This document shows, piece by piece, positions 37,233-45,117 of a DNA stretch of 64,000 nucleotides. A program made the translations under genes and the position numbers. Source of the stretch: Planctomycetota bacterium (GTDB lineage Bacteria; Planctomycetota; Planctomycetia; Planctomycetales; Planctomycetaceae); assembly GCA_030836185.1 (NCBI GenBank), contig JAURQH010000059.1, positions 1-64,000 of the forward strand, in the 5' to 3' direction. Below the pieces are notes generated by a model, which saw nothing but the letters and a program-made list of their open reading frames with translations, did not search any database and had not been told where the DNA came from. Numbering within the stretch: the first letter of the stretch is position 1; every line of letters begins with the position of its first letter.

Positions 37233-38819
37233 ATGAAACGCTCACTGATACTGATGCTGACCCTTTTTTCGTTGATTTCAATGGCAGACTTTGTCTTTGC
37301 GGCAGAGCAGAAATCTCAACCCAACATTGTCTTTATTCTCGCCGATGATCTTGGCTGGCGTGATCTCTCAAACGAAGGCTCCACATATTACGAGTCCCCT
37401 CACATCGACAGTCTTGTCGAAGACGGCATGAAGTTCACCCGCGGTTATGCCACCTGTCAGGTTTGCAGCCCTTCGCGTGCCAGTATTCTCACCGGTAAAT
37501 ACCCGACCAAGCACGGCATCACCACCTGGATTGGTGACCGGGCGGGAGAAGCATGGGGAAAAACAAATCGGCACGACTCACACCTGCCCCCCGAGTACGA
37601 CCGCAATTTGCGGGCTTCTGAACTGACGCTCGCCGAAGTTTTGAAAGAGGCTGGCTACACAACATTCTTTGCCGGCAAGTGGCACTTGGGAACGAAAGGA
37701 TCCTGGCCGACCGATCATGGATTCGAAATCAACAAAGGGGGTTGGGATGTCGGTTCGCCCAATGGTGGTTTCTTTGCACCTTGGAACAATCCCAATTTGA
37801 AGTCGGGACCGGATGGAGAATCATTGACCTTACGACTGGGGCAAGAGACGGCCAACTTCATCGAAGACCACAAAGACAAACCGTTCCTCGCATATCTTTC
37901 CTTCTACACGGTCCATGGCCCAATCCAGACCACTCCCGACTTGTGGAAGAAGTACCGTGAGAAAGCCGTCGCGAACGGAACACCCGAATCACGATTCCTG
38001 TGGGATCGACGATTGGGCGTTCGTCAGGTGCAGGATTGTCCCATCTATGCAGGCATGATTGAAACCATGGACGATGCGGTCGGTATGGTCCTCGATAAGT
38101 TGGACGAACTTGGTCTCGCCGAAAACACCATCGTCTGCTTCACATCAGACAATGGCGGCGTCTCGTCTGGCGATGCGTTTTCTACGAGCAACTTGCCGTT
38201 ACGCGGAGGCAAAGGCCGTCAGTGGGAGGGCGGGATTCGCGAACCGTTCTACATCAAGGCTCCCGGCGTGACAAAGCCCGGATCGATCAGCGATGTGCCG
38301 GTGACGGGAGCAGATTGGTATCCGACTCTGCTTGATCTGGCTGGTGTCAAAGTGCCGAAAGCGCAAGACATTGACGGCGTATCACTCGTGCCGATTTTGA
38401 AAGGAGATAAAATCGCCGACCGTCCGCTCTTCTGGCATTACCCTCATTACGGCAATCAGGGAGGCGAGCCTTCTTCGATCATGACACAAAACGACTGGAA
38501 GTTAATCTATTACCACGAAGATGGTCGTTTTGAGTTATACAATCTCGCCGATGATGAAGTGGAGCAGCACGATGTCGCCGAGTCTCATCCTGAAAAAGTC
38601 GAATCGATGCGGCTGACTTTGAATCAATGGTTGATCTTCACGGGGGCTACTTTTCCCGAGGCCGATCCGAACTTTAATGCGGAAAAACGCCGTGAGCGTT
38701 GGAACAGTCTGATGACGGGTGGCATGGACCGCTTGGAAAAACAGCACGCCAATTTCCTCAAGCCAGACTTTCAGCCGAACAAAGACTGGTGGGGCAGCGC
38801 ACCAGTTACAAAGGATTGA
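37233..38819 (+). CDS. Type I sulfatase (arylsulfatase A-like), exported
   Basis: A 528-residue sulfatase with signal peptide (LILMLTLFSLISMADFVFAA). Metal ligands Asp38-Asp39 in ILADDLGWRD; the formylglycine precursor Cys78 in CSPSRASILTGK, where an activating FGE enzyme converts Cys; KWHLG and FTSDNGG motifs follow. It hydrolyses a sulfate ester, probably on a marine polysaccharide; such genes are very numerous in planctomycetes. No FGE gene is in the window. ATG 37233 is chosen over the in-frame 37095 because the signal peptide begins here. Confidence 0.95.
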   Translation: MKRSLILMLTLFSLISMADFVFAAEQKSQPNIVFILADDLGWRDLSNEGSTYYESPHIDSLVEDGMKFTRGYATCQVCSPSRASILTGKYPTKHGITTWIGDRAGEAWGKTNRHDSHLPPEYDRNLRASELTLAEVLKEAGYTTFFAGKWHLGTKGSWPTDHGFEINKGGWDVGSPNGGFFAPWNNPNLKSGPDGESLTLRLGQETANFIEDHKDKPFLAYLSFYTVHGPIQTTPDLWKKYREKAVANGTPESRFLWDRRLGVRQVQDCPIYAGMIETMDDAVGMVLDKLDELGLAENTIVCFTSDNGGVSSGDAFSTSNLPLRGGKGRQWEGGIREPFYIKAPGVTKPGSISDVPVTGADWYPTLLDLAGVKVPKAQDIDGVSLVPILKGDKIADRPLFWHYPHYGNQGGEPSSIMTQNDWKLIYYHEDGRFELYNLADDEVEQHDVAESHPEKVESMRLTLNQWLIFTGATFPEADPNFNAEKRRERWNSLMTGGMDRLEKQHANFLKPDFQPNKDWWGSAPVTKD

Positions 38820-38833
38820 ATTGGCCTATATGT

Positions 38834-38992
38834 AGTAGGTCAGACTGTACCTGACAAGATTTCAGAAAGCGTTCAAGTTAATCACCTATGATCGAGCGTG
38901 GTGGGAAGTGTTGATGAAAACTGTTTTGCCGATTGCACAAGTCGCCGAAAAGGACCTCAACCTTATTTGATGTCAGGCACAACCTGACCTAC
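38834..38992. repeat. Inverted pair of a palindromic intergenic repeat (family A)
   Basis: GTAGGTCAGACTGTACCTGA (from 38834) and its inverted relative TGTCAGGCACAACCTGACCT (38971-38990, followed by AC) flank about 115 bases. Same family as at 33831-33959. Nothing else is seen between the sulfatase gene and the terminator at 39019. Confidence 0.8.
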
Positions 38993-39018
38993 AATTTCCC
39001 ATCTCAAACAACGCGCAT

Positions 39019-39056
39019 AAAACAACCGCCCGGTGGGGACAATCACCGGACGGTTG
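39019..39056 (-). terminator. Rho-independent terminator of the His/Gly/Tyr-rich mini-gene
   Basis: On the minus strand CAACCGTCCGGTG pairs with CACCGGGCGGTTG (one mismatch, eight-base loop), followed by TTTTATG. It lies 30 bases after the second stop of the broken mini-gene, so this transcription unit once was, or is, complete to this point. Confidence 0.9.
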
Positions 39057-39085
39057 CAGGGACGCTCTCATTATTAGGGTTCTGC

Positions 39086-39379
39086 TTATCGGCCAGTCCT
39101 CCAGCCAAAGTAATGACGACCGTTGGAGTAGCCGTAGTTGAAACCGCGACGATGACCGTAACCATAGTAGTTCGATCGGTAGTTGTAGCGGTTGTGGCCC
39201 CAATTTCCTTGATAACGATGACCATGATTGAAATCTCCACGTTAGTTGTTGTGATGGCCGTGGTTTCCGCCACGATGTCCACCGTGATTACCACGATGAT
39301 TGCCGGCATCGGCAACTCCGGTCATGGCGAGGCAAGCGGCGAATGTCAGGGCGACAAGTGCTTTGGTTGTGTTTTTCAT
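39086..39379 (-). pseudogene. Secreted His/Gly/Tyr-rich mini-protein gene split by an in-frame TAA
   Basis: ATG 39379 opens MKNTTKALVALTFAACLAMT, a signal peptide, then the repeat-like GNHRGNHGGHRGGNHGHHNN. TAA at 39242-39244 follows, giving only 45 residues. The same frame continues without shift for 51 codons (RGDFNHGHRYQGNWGHNRYN, YRSNYYGYGHRRGFNYGYSN) to TAA 39086-39088, with the same unusual composition, so the stop replaces one residue, most simply Tyr TAC changed to TAA (HNNYRGDF). The second part has no start of its own. AGAAG lies upstream of the ATG and a strong terminator downstream. Similar His/Gly-rich secreted proteins may bind metals. A sequencing error is possible; a functional 45-residue product cannot be excluded. 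Confidence 0.75.
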
Positions 39380-39591
39380 CGTTCTTCTCTTTTCATAAAA
39401 GTGGGTGAGTGTTGTTGAACACTCTCCCCAGCGAGAGAACGACAGAACTGTTACAGGACTTCTGAGAAAAAGCTCTGAATCAGATCAAAGTGCATGGAAA
39501 ACACGGAGAATACGGCTGATATTGTCTTGTTAAGAGGCCACGAAAAACACGAAGAGGCACGAAAAACGAATTCACTCTAAACAACATTTTC
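39380..39591. repeat. Gap with a dispersed 'CACGAAAAACACGAAG' type repeat
   Basis: Between the mini-gene and the M50 protease gene, around 39486-39570, are the near-repeats ACACGGAGAATACGG, CCACGAAAAACACGAAGAGG and CACGAAAAACG. Such strings recur between genes in many bacterial genomes. The mini-gene's promoter should lie here. Confidence 0.4.
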
Positions 39592-40158
39592 TCACCCGCG
39601 GTTGCCGAAGAGAAAACCGCAGGTGACGAGCAGAACCGCAAACGCGGTTACGCTAACCGCGAGTTTCCAGCTCACCTCATCCGCATTCTTCCCCCAGCCG
39701 AACTTTGGCCCCAAGCCGTCCCAGAAATAAAATCCCAGCGAACAAGCAGTGAGACCGAACAACCATAACGCCCAGATCGGCGTCTCGTGGATCAGCATCT
39801 CTCGGCAGTCGCCAATCTTCTCGAACGAGCCATATCCGATATAGGCTCCATTAGCGATCAAACAATATCCGGCAAAGAACTTAATGAGAAACGCAGAACG
39901 CCAGCGAAACAAACAGGCCCACACGATGACCGGCAACAAAGAACCCACAATCGGTCCCGCCCAGACCACAATCAACGGCGATGGATTGGGTGAAACATCG
40001 GTTCTCGAGATGACCAACGGATGCCAAACGACTTGTTCGACGACTCCTCCCGTCATCCAGGCTCCTACGACGTGTCCGAGTTCATGGACGAGCATCATTC
40101 CCAGCCAACAGATGGGAAGCATTGAAACAGCGATAAGAACGGCTGGCTTGCGATTCAT
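39592..40158 (-). CDS. Small M50-type membrane metalloprotease-like protein
   Basis: A 188-residue protein with about five membrane helices. The zinc motif HELGH (His25, Glu26, His29) lies in the first helix region MMLVHELGHVVGAWM, as in site-2 proteases and M50B. A second family trait is VVWAGPIVGSLLPVIVW. The third zinc ligand may be Asp in FYFWDGLGP but this is not certain. It is minimal for the family. Site-2 type enzymes cleave membrane-embedded substrates such as anti-sigma factors; no such partner is adjacent. The ATG overlaps the stop of the upstream hydrolase gene by four bases (ATGA). Confidence 0.78.
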   Translation of the reverse strand: MNRKPAVLIAVSMLPICWLGMMLVHELGHVVGAWMTGGVVEQVVWHPLVISRTDVSPNPSPLIVVWAGPIVGSLLPVIVWACLFRWRSAFLIKFFAGYCLIANGAYIGYGSFEKIGDCREMLIHETPIWALWLFGLTACSLGFYFWDGLGPKFGWGKNADEVSWKLAVSVTAFAVLLVTCGFLFGNRG

Positions 40159-41087
40159 CGTTGCGGACGTGGTTCGTTCATCAATGTTTCATCTTCGATT
40201 TCATCATCGACACCACGAAGGTGGATGTTGAAAAACGTCTGAATCACTTCATCGAGTTTACGATTGCGGAAGCCGCCATGGCCGCCGTCTTGCATTGTGA
40301 TTAAATTCGCCGAGACACCGACCGCCTGCAATTGTTTCTGGAACTTGGTCGATTGTTCAAACGGAACCAATGGATCGTTCGTGCCATGAATGATCAGGAA
40401 CGGAGCATCGTCTTTGGTGACGTGTGTGATGGGCGAGGCGGAGCGAGCGACATCTTTCGTTTCCTGAACGGGTCCGCCCAACAGCTTGGCTTCCGGAGAA
40501 TTGGGAGCGTCGTGATCGAGGCCCGGCGACTTGCCCATCGTGAGCATTTCGGTCGGACCAAAGAAATCGACGACACACGTCACACGTGATGATTGGTCGT
40601 CGTTGTCTCCCAGATCGCCTTCTAACTCTTTGACCTCGCCACTCGTCCCCAACATGGCAACGAGATGTCCGCCCGCGGAGGTTCCCATGATGCCGATACG
40701 TTCGGGGTCGAGATTGTATTTGTCGGCGTTCGCACGAACCCAACGGATGGCGGCTTTGCAATCGTGAATTTGTGATGGCCAATGGACTTCATCGGTGAGC
40801 CGATACCCAACTGAGACACCCGCATAATGGCCGCTTCTTAAATACGTCGTCAGCCAGCGGCGACCACCGGCTTTGTCGCCATTACGCCAACCACCGCCGT
40901 GGATGAAGACAATGACAGGGCGAGGTTTTTCGCTCTTTGCGGTGGGCAGGTAGAGATTGAGAGTCTGCCGTGAGTTGTCAGTTCCCGCGTAAGGCACGTC
41001 GAACTTGGTTTCAAAGTCTTGTGCAGAGAGGGAGAGGGGGAATAGTAAAACGACCAGCAGAACAATCAATGAGTTATTTTGGGGCAT
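40155..41087 (-). CDS. Exported alpha/beta hydrolase (BD-FAE/carboxylesterase-like)
   Basis: A 310-residue hydrolase with signal peptide (LIVLLVVLLFPLSLSAQ). Oxyanion motif HGGG (residues 63-66) in FIHGGGWRNGDKAG, nucleophile Ser137 in GTSAGGHL, acid in HGTNDPLVPFEQS and catalytic His in MQDGGHGGFRN. This arrangement matches the hormone-sensitive-lipase/BD-FAE group that de-esterifies small or glycan-bound acyl esters. It is coupled to the downstream M50 gene by a four-base overlap. Substrate unknown. Confidence 0.88.
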   Translation of the reverse strand: MPQNNSLIVLLVVLLFPLSLSAQDFETKFDVPYAGTDNSRQTLNLYLPTAKSEKPRPVIVFIHGGGWRNGDKAGGRRWLTTYLRSGHYAGVSVGYRLTDEVHWPSQIHDCKAAIRWVRANADKYNLDPERIGIMGTSAGGHLVAMLGTSGEVKELEGDLGDNDDQSSRVTCVVDFFGPTEMLTMGKSPGLDHDAPNSPEAKLLGGPVQETKDVARSASPITHVTKDDAPFLIIHGTNDPLVPFEQSTKFQKQLQAVGVSANLITMQDGGHGGFRNRKLDEVIQTFFNIHLRGVDDEIEDETLMNEPRPQR

Positions 41088-41163
41088 GTTCTTTTCCTGA
41101 GAAGTATGCGATGCGTGAATTCCATGAGACTCGCAAATGATGTCGGGAGCAATAGGAAAGTTT

Positions 41164-42207
41164 TTACGTCACCGCACCCTGGCAACTCGAACCGGCACCC
41201 GCCGTGCAGCCGAAACAATGTCGGGCCGTGACAATTTCGCGGCCTGCCAATTGGTCGGCAGTGAAGTCGCGAATGTGTCGCGGCTGACCGTCTGTGAGCG
41301 GCAGGTCGAGCATTTGATTGAAGTCACAATCAAACAGGTGTCCGCGATAATCGACTGACAAAGTATTCCGGCACATCACACCGTCAACAGTTGCCGGATT
41401 AAATGCGTTAGCCAGTTTCGTGAGATACTCTTCGAACTTCTCCTGCCGAATTAAGCCTTCAAGATATCGGCTGATGGGCATATTGGTGACGGTATAGAGT
41501 CGAGTGAATTCGATGTTGAACCGGCTGCGCAATTGCTCGCGGTACGCGTCTTCGAGTTGTCGTTGATCGGGAGGGAGTCCCGTGCCGACCGGATTGTAGA
41601 CGAGTGACAGTTCGAGGTGACTTTCTTTTTGCCCGTAGCCGAGGCTGTTCAGTTTCTGCAAGGCGGCAATCGATTTCTGAAATACGCCGTCACCACGTTG
41701 AGCATCGGTGTTTTCTTCCAGATAACAGGGAAGAGAGGCAACGACTTCGACTCTCTGATCGGCCAAGAATTGGGCCGTCTCTTCGTAGCCGTTGACCATG
41801 AGGATCGTCAGATTGCAGCGGTCAATGACCTGCCGGTCCAGCTTGCGGACTTCAGTCACAAACCAGCGAAAGTTCGGATTCATCTCGGGAGCACCGCCCG
41901 TGATGTCGACCGTTTCGATGTCACTGTTGGCAATGGCGGCGAGGCAATCTTCAAACGTCTCGCGTGACATGTTTTCTTCGTGCCGGTCAGGGCCAGCATC
42001 AACGTGACAATGACTGCATGTCTGATTACACAGCTTGCCGACATTGATTTGAAGAATCGTGACCTTTTCAGCAGTCAGAACGGGCAACTGATGGTTGCCG
42101 ATGGTTTCCGCAAAGCCGGGAACGTGATCGGCGCGGTTGAGAACATCCACTTGTTTCGCCGGGTCGGCGAGTTCGTGTCCCTGTCGGAGAAGTGAGAGTT
42201 GGGTCAT
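41164..42207 (-). CDS. arsS: Arsenosugar biosynthesis radical SAM protein ArsS
   Basis: A 347-residue radical SAM protein. Cluster ligands Cys60, Cys64 and Cys67 in CNQTCSHCHVDAGP; conserved ETVDITGGAPEMNP; GYGQKESHLELSLVYNP; C-terminal Cys-rich HCFGCTAGAGSSCQG. This matches TIGR04167-type proteins now annotated ArsS, which add a 5'-deoxyadenosyl group to dimethylarsenite on the way to arsenosugars. ArsM lies upstream on the same strand with a hairpin-forming element in the 101-bp gap, and two associated glycosyltransferase genes are divergent from ArsM. Confidence 0.92.
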   Translation of the reverse strand: MTQLSLLRQGHELADPAKQVDVLNRADHVPGFAETIGNHQLPVLTAEKVTILQINVGKLCNQTCSHCHVDAGPDRHEENMSRETFEDCLAAIANSDIETVDITGGAPEMNPNFRWFVTEVRKLDRQVIDRCNLTILMVNGYEETAQFLADQRVEVVASLPCYLEENTDAQRGDGVFQKSIAALQKLNSLGYGQKESHLELSLVYNPVGTGLPPDQRQLEDAYREQLRSRFNIEFTRLYTVTNMPISRYLEGLIRQEKFEEYLTKLANAFNPATVDGVMCRNTLSVDYRGHLFDCDFNQMLDLPLTDGQPRHIRDFTADQLAGREIVTARHCFGCTAGAGSSCQGAVT

Positions 42208-42232
42208 GGGTCATTTGGAATGTTGTGGTGAC

Positions 42233-42296
42233 ACCTCCTCATCCGGCCTTCGGCCACCTTCTCCTCCTCTGGAGGAGAGGGACGGGGTGAGGAGGT
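42233..42296. repeat. REP-like palindromic element between arsM and arsS
   Basis: ACCTCCTCA (42233-42241) pairs with TGAGGAGGT (42288-42296) and inner hairpins (GGCC-TTC-GGCC; CTCCTC-TG-GAGGAG) lie between. The motif 'CATCCGGCCTTCGGCCACCT' is a common REP-type intergenic sequence. It could modulate arsS expression relative to arsM. Confidence 0.75.
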
Positions 42297-42308
42297 CTTA
42301 TGTAGCAA

Positions 42309-43493
42309 TCAACAACAATCGCCGCCGGGAGTACAGCAATCTTCAGAGGGTGCAATGGTCAATTGGTAGTCGCGGCCTTTTGATTCTTGAGGATCTCGGA
42401 CTAAGTTTCGTCGGCAATCCATCTCTACGGCATCTGCTAGAGGGATGTTCGTGTAAGGTGCCACTGGTTCAAACAGTCCCGCATACGGGCCTTCTTGTAA
42501 CAGCTTGAAGGTCTTATCGCAGACCGCCGTTCGTTCGCCCCGTTTGTAGATATGGCCATCGTCATCTTTAACATGACTGAACGGGCCTTTGTAGATGACA
42601 GCTTGCTTACGTTCGAGACATGGGCCTTGCTTGCCTTTCCAGGCAACAATAGTCACCGAACGAAATTCGATTCCTTGCACCGTTTGCCAAGGTTCTGATT
42701 CTCGTTTGACGAGTTCGATGCCGTGAAAGCCGGCCTCTTCAAACGCTTGTAGAAATTGGTCTTCGCGGAAGGCTCCCGAGATGCAGCCCGACCACAATGT
42801 CGGGTCGGCTTGTAGATGCTCGGGGACATCTTCGTCGCAAACAATGTCGCTGATGGCGGCACGGCCTCCCTTTTTCAGGACTCGAAAGACTTCCTCGATC
42901 ATTTGCGTGCGGTCTTGAGGTCGCACCAGATTCAAGACGCAATTGGAAACCACACAATCGACCGAGTCATCGGCAATCATGGGCGACTCGTTGCGGAGAC
43001 GGTCTTCAAGCTGTCGCAGATTCAACCAGTCGTTGTGATTGGCGACTGGATTTTGTTCGAGAGATTTGGAGAGTTGGTCGAGATCGAGCTTGAGATCCTG
43101 AATCAATCCACGATGAAATTCGACATTCTGATAGCCGACCTTCTCTCCGATTTCCTGCTGATACTTGCGAGCGAGTCCTAACATTTCGTCGTTACAGTCA
43201 ACGCCGATAACACGGCCTTCTTCGCCGACAATTTGAGAGGCAATGTAACAGATCTTACCACCACCCGATCCGAGATCGAGAACCGTATCGCCCGGTTTCA
43301 CGAAGGCGGAGGGATCGCCGCAGCCGTAATCGCGTTCGAGAATTTCTTCCGGCAAGATCTTGAGGTATTGGGGATCGTAAGTCACCGGGCAACAAAGTTC
43401 GGCTTCGACAGCCTGCGCGGCATCGGCGTATCGGTTGTAGACAGATTCTTCCGCTTCGGGTGTGTTCTCTTCGGTAGGCGACTTTAAATCCAT
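42309..43493 (-). CDS. arsM: Arsenite S-adenosylmethyltransferase ArsM, arsenosugar type
   Basis: A 394-residue SAM methyltransferase that methylates arsenite to mono- and dimethyl forms. N-terminal EAELCCPVTYDPQYL, SAM motif VLDLGSGGGKICYIAS, conserved VVSNCVLNLVRPQDR as in ArsM, and Cys residues suited to As(III) binding (CC near the N-terminus, WSGCIS in the middle). A C-terminal extension of about 100 residues ends in EDCCTPGGDCC. The frame is open to 43736, but ATG 43493 begins the family-like part; residues before it have no support. It is divergent (127 bp) from the glycosyltransferase genes and upstream of arsS. Confidence 0.92.
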   Translation of the reverse strand: MDLKSPTEENTPEAEESVYNRYADAAQAVEAELCCPVTYDPQYLKILPEEILERDYGCGDPSAFVKPGDTVLDLGSGGGKICYIASQIVGEEGRVIGVDCNDEMLGLARKYQQEIGEKVGYQNVEFHRGLIQDLKLDLDQLSKSLEQNPVANHNDWLNLRQLEDRLRNESPMIADDSVDCVVSNCVLNLVRPQDRTQMIEEVFRVLKKGGRAAISDIVCDEDVPEHLQADPTLWSGCISGAFREDQFLQAFEEAGFHGIELVKRESEPWQTVQGIEFRSVTIVAWKGKQGPCLERKQAVIYKGPFSHVKDDDGHIYKRGERTAVCDKTFKLLQEGPYAGLFEPVAPYTNIPLADAVEMDCRRNLVRDPQESKGRDYQLTIAPSEDCCTPGGDCC

Positions 43494-43620
43494 GAATCCA
43501 CTTTCTCTGAAGTCCCGGTATCGATTTGATCTCGGCAAATGGTATTGTAAACCACTGAAGCAGACTGTGAAACACCTTACAGTTTGTTGCCAGTTTTGAA
43601 GCTTATTATCGTCCACGATC

Positions 43621-44334
43621 ATGACCTGTACACTCAGTATAATCATTCCCGTTGCCAAAGAGGATTCCGCTTGGCGAGAGTTGTTACGGGAGCTGGTCCC
43701 CTTACGGGATGAAGCAGAAATTGTGATCGCCGCCACAGGATATCAACCTGCTGATTGGAGTTCATTGCAAGCCTCGTGGGGATTTGAATCGCTCGACTCT
43801 CCTGTGAGATGGTTGAAGTGTCCTGTGGGAAGAGCTTCCCAAATGAACGAAGCGGCTCGTCAGGCGACGGGGAACTTTTTGTGGTTTCTGCATGCTGATA
43901 GCACTTTCGGTGAGGAGGCACTCTCTGCACTGATGAGATCTTTGAATCGGTTTCCCGATGACCTCCACTACTTTGATTTGAACTTCCAATCGGACGGCCC
44001 TCTGTTGCTGCGATTGAATGCGTGGGGTGTCTGGATACGTTCGCATTGGTTCAAGATGCCGTTCGGCGATCAAGGGATGACCGTTTCGGCAGAGAACTTT
44101 CGCGCGCTTCGAGGGTTCGACGATTCGCTTCCTTATGGGGAAGACCATCACTTCGTCTGGCGTGCCCGGATTGCCGGCTTGAAGTTACGACCCATCGGAA
44201 CATCGATCTCCACCAGTGCGAGAAAGTATCGTGAACGAGGTTGGCTTACGACGACTTGCCGACATGTCTGGTTGACTTGGCGACAGGCGCTGCCGTTATG
44301 GTGTCAATTATGGAAACGGCGGTTGTTCGGATGA
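43621..44334 (+). CDS. TIGR04283-type arsenosugar-cluster glycosyltransferase (GT2)
   Basis: A 237-residue GT-A fold protein. LSIIIPVAKEDSAW at the N-terminus, RASQMNEAARQATGNFLWFL then HADS (nucleotide-metal motif), FGDQGMTV and GEDHHFVWRAR. TIGR04283 proteins accompany arsS in arsenosugar clusters; transfer of a sugar during arsenosugar assembly is inferred. It starts 127 bp from divergent arsM and its TGA overlaps the next ATG (ATGA). Confidence 0.88.
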   Translation: MTCTLSIIIPVAKEDSAWRELLRELVPLRDEAEIVIAATGYQPADWSSLQASWGFESLDSPVRWLKCPVGRASQMNEAARQATGNFLWFLHADSTFGEEALSALMRSLNRFPDDLHYFDLNFQSDGPLLLRLNAWGVWIRSHWFKMPFGDQGMTVSAENFRALRGFDDSLPYGEDHHFVWRARIAGLKLRPIGTSISTSARKYRERGWLTTTCRHVWLTWRQALPLWCQLWKRRLFG

Positions 44335-45026
44335 CTTGTGAAAAAATCGCAATCGCGGTCTTTGTGAAAACGCCCGGCGTAAGTCCTCTCAAAACACGAT
44401 TGGCGGCACAGATTGGAACCGAGCAAGCCGAGACATTTCATCAACTGGCGACCCGGTGCATCGAGCAAACCTTGCAGACCTTACAAGCCCAGCTTTCGTT
44501 GCAGCAGATTGACTTGACGCCTTTCTGGTCAGTAGCTGAAGCAGACGCATTTGATCATCCGTTGTGGTCCGCTTTTCCCAAGATTGGTCAAGGGGCGGGC
44601 GACTTGGGTAAGCGATTGCATCATGTTTACTCTCGGTTACTCGACAATCATGATGCCGTTTTTTTGATGGGGGCCGACTCTCCGCAAATCGAGATTGATT
44701 ATATGCAAACAGCCATCAACACCTTGAGCATGTCCGAGTCGTCGTCGTTTGTGATGGGGCCGGCCAATGATGGAGGATTTGTTTTGTTCGGTGGTCGAGA
44801 ACCCATTCCACTGAGAATTTGGAACGCGGTTCCCTACAGCGAAAATGAGACCGGAAAACAATTAGTGAGAGAGTTGCAGACAATGGGACAGACGACTTTG
44901 TTGCGAGAGCGAGTCGATGTTGATCTGCTTGAAGATCTGGAATTGTTGCTGCCCGATTTGGAAAAGAACATCGCAGGCTCTGCCCGGCAAGAATTAAAGA
45001 AGTGGATCCAGAACCTCTCCACTTAA
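44331..45026 (+). CDS. TIGR04282-type arsenosugar-cluster glycosyl/nucleotidyltransferase
   Basis: A 231-residue CofC-like protein. AVFVKTPGVSPLKTRLA, GADSPQI, MGPANDGGFVLFGGR and VPYSENETGKQLVRE are typical of TIGR04282 (DUF2064). It pairs with the TIGR04283 gene in many arsenosugar clusters. ATG 44331 overlaps the preceding TGA; in-frame upstream ATGs at 44298 and 44310 exist but would overlap further. Exact donor sugar or nucleotide not known. Confidence 0.87.
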   Translation: MTCEKIAIAVFVKTPGVSPLKTRLAAQIGTEQAETFHQLATRCIEQTLQTLQAQLSLQQIDLTPFWSVAEADAFDHPLWSAFPKIGQGAGDLGKRLHHVYSRLLDNHDAVFLMGADSPQIEIDYMQTAINTLSMSESSSFVMGPANDGGFVLFGGREPIPLRIWNAVPYSENETGKQLVRELQTMGQTTLLRERVDVDLLEDLELLLPDLEKNIAGSARQELKKWIQNLST

Positions 45027-45044
45027 CAGGTTGTTCGTCGCGCA

Positions 45045-45076
45045 TGAAAAAACCGCTCCGCCGAAGTGGAACGGTT
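45045..45076 (-). terminator. Rho-independent terminator of the Cys-rich gene
   Basis: On the minus strand AACCGTTCC pairs with GGAGCGGTT (one mismatch, eight-base loop) followed by T-rich TTTTTTCATG. It lies about 40 bases after the stop of the Cys-rich gene and may also serve the converging glycosyltransferase operon. Confidence 0.82.
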
Positions 45077-45117
45077 CCTGACTCCTTCCTCACAGATTGA
45101 AAATCAATCCGAGAGAA

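Noticed and set aside
38933-39418. 161-codon plus-strand ORF
   Set aside because: Val/Thr/Met-rich antisense of the His/Gly/Tyr-rich mini-gene and of a repeat; no start site.
43494-43736. In-frame upstream extension of arsM
   Set aside because: It overlaps the divergent glycosyltransferase gene and has low-complexity, non-family sequence.
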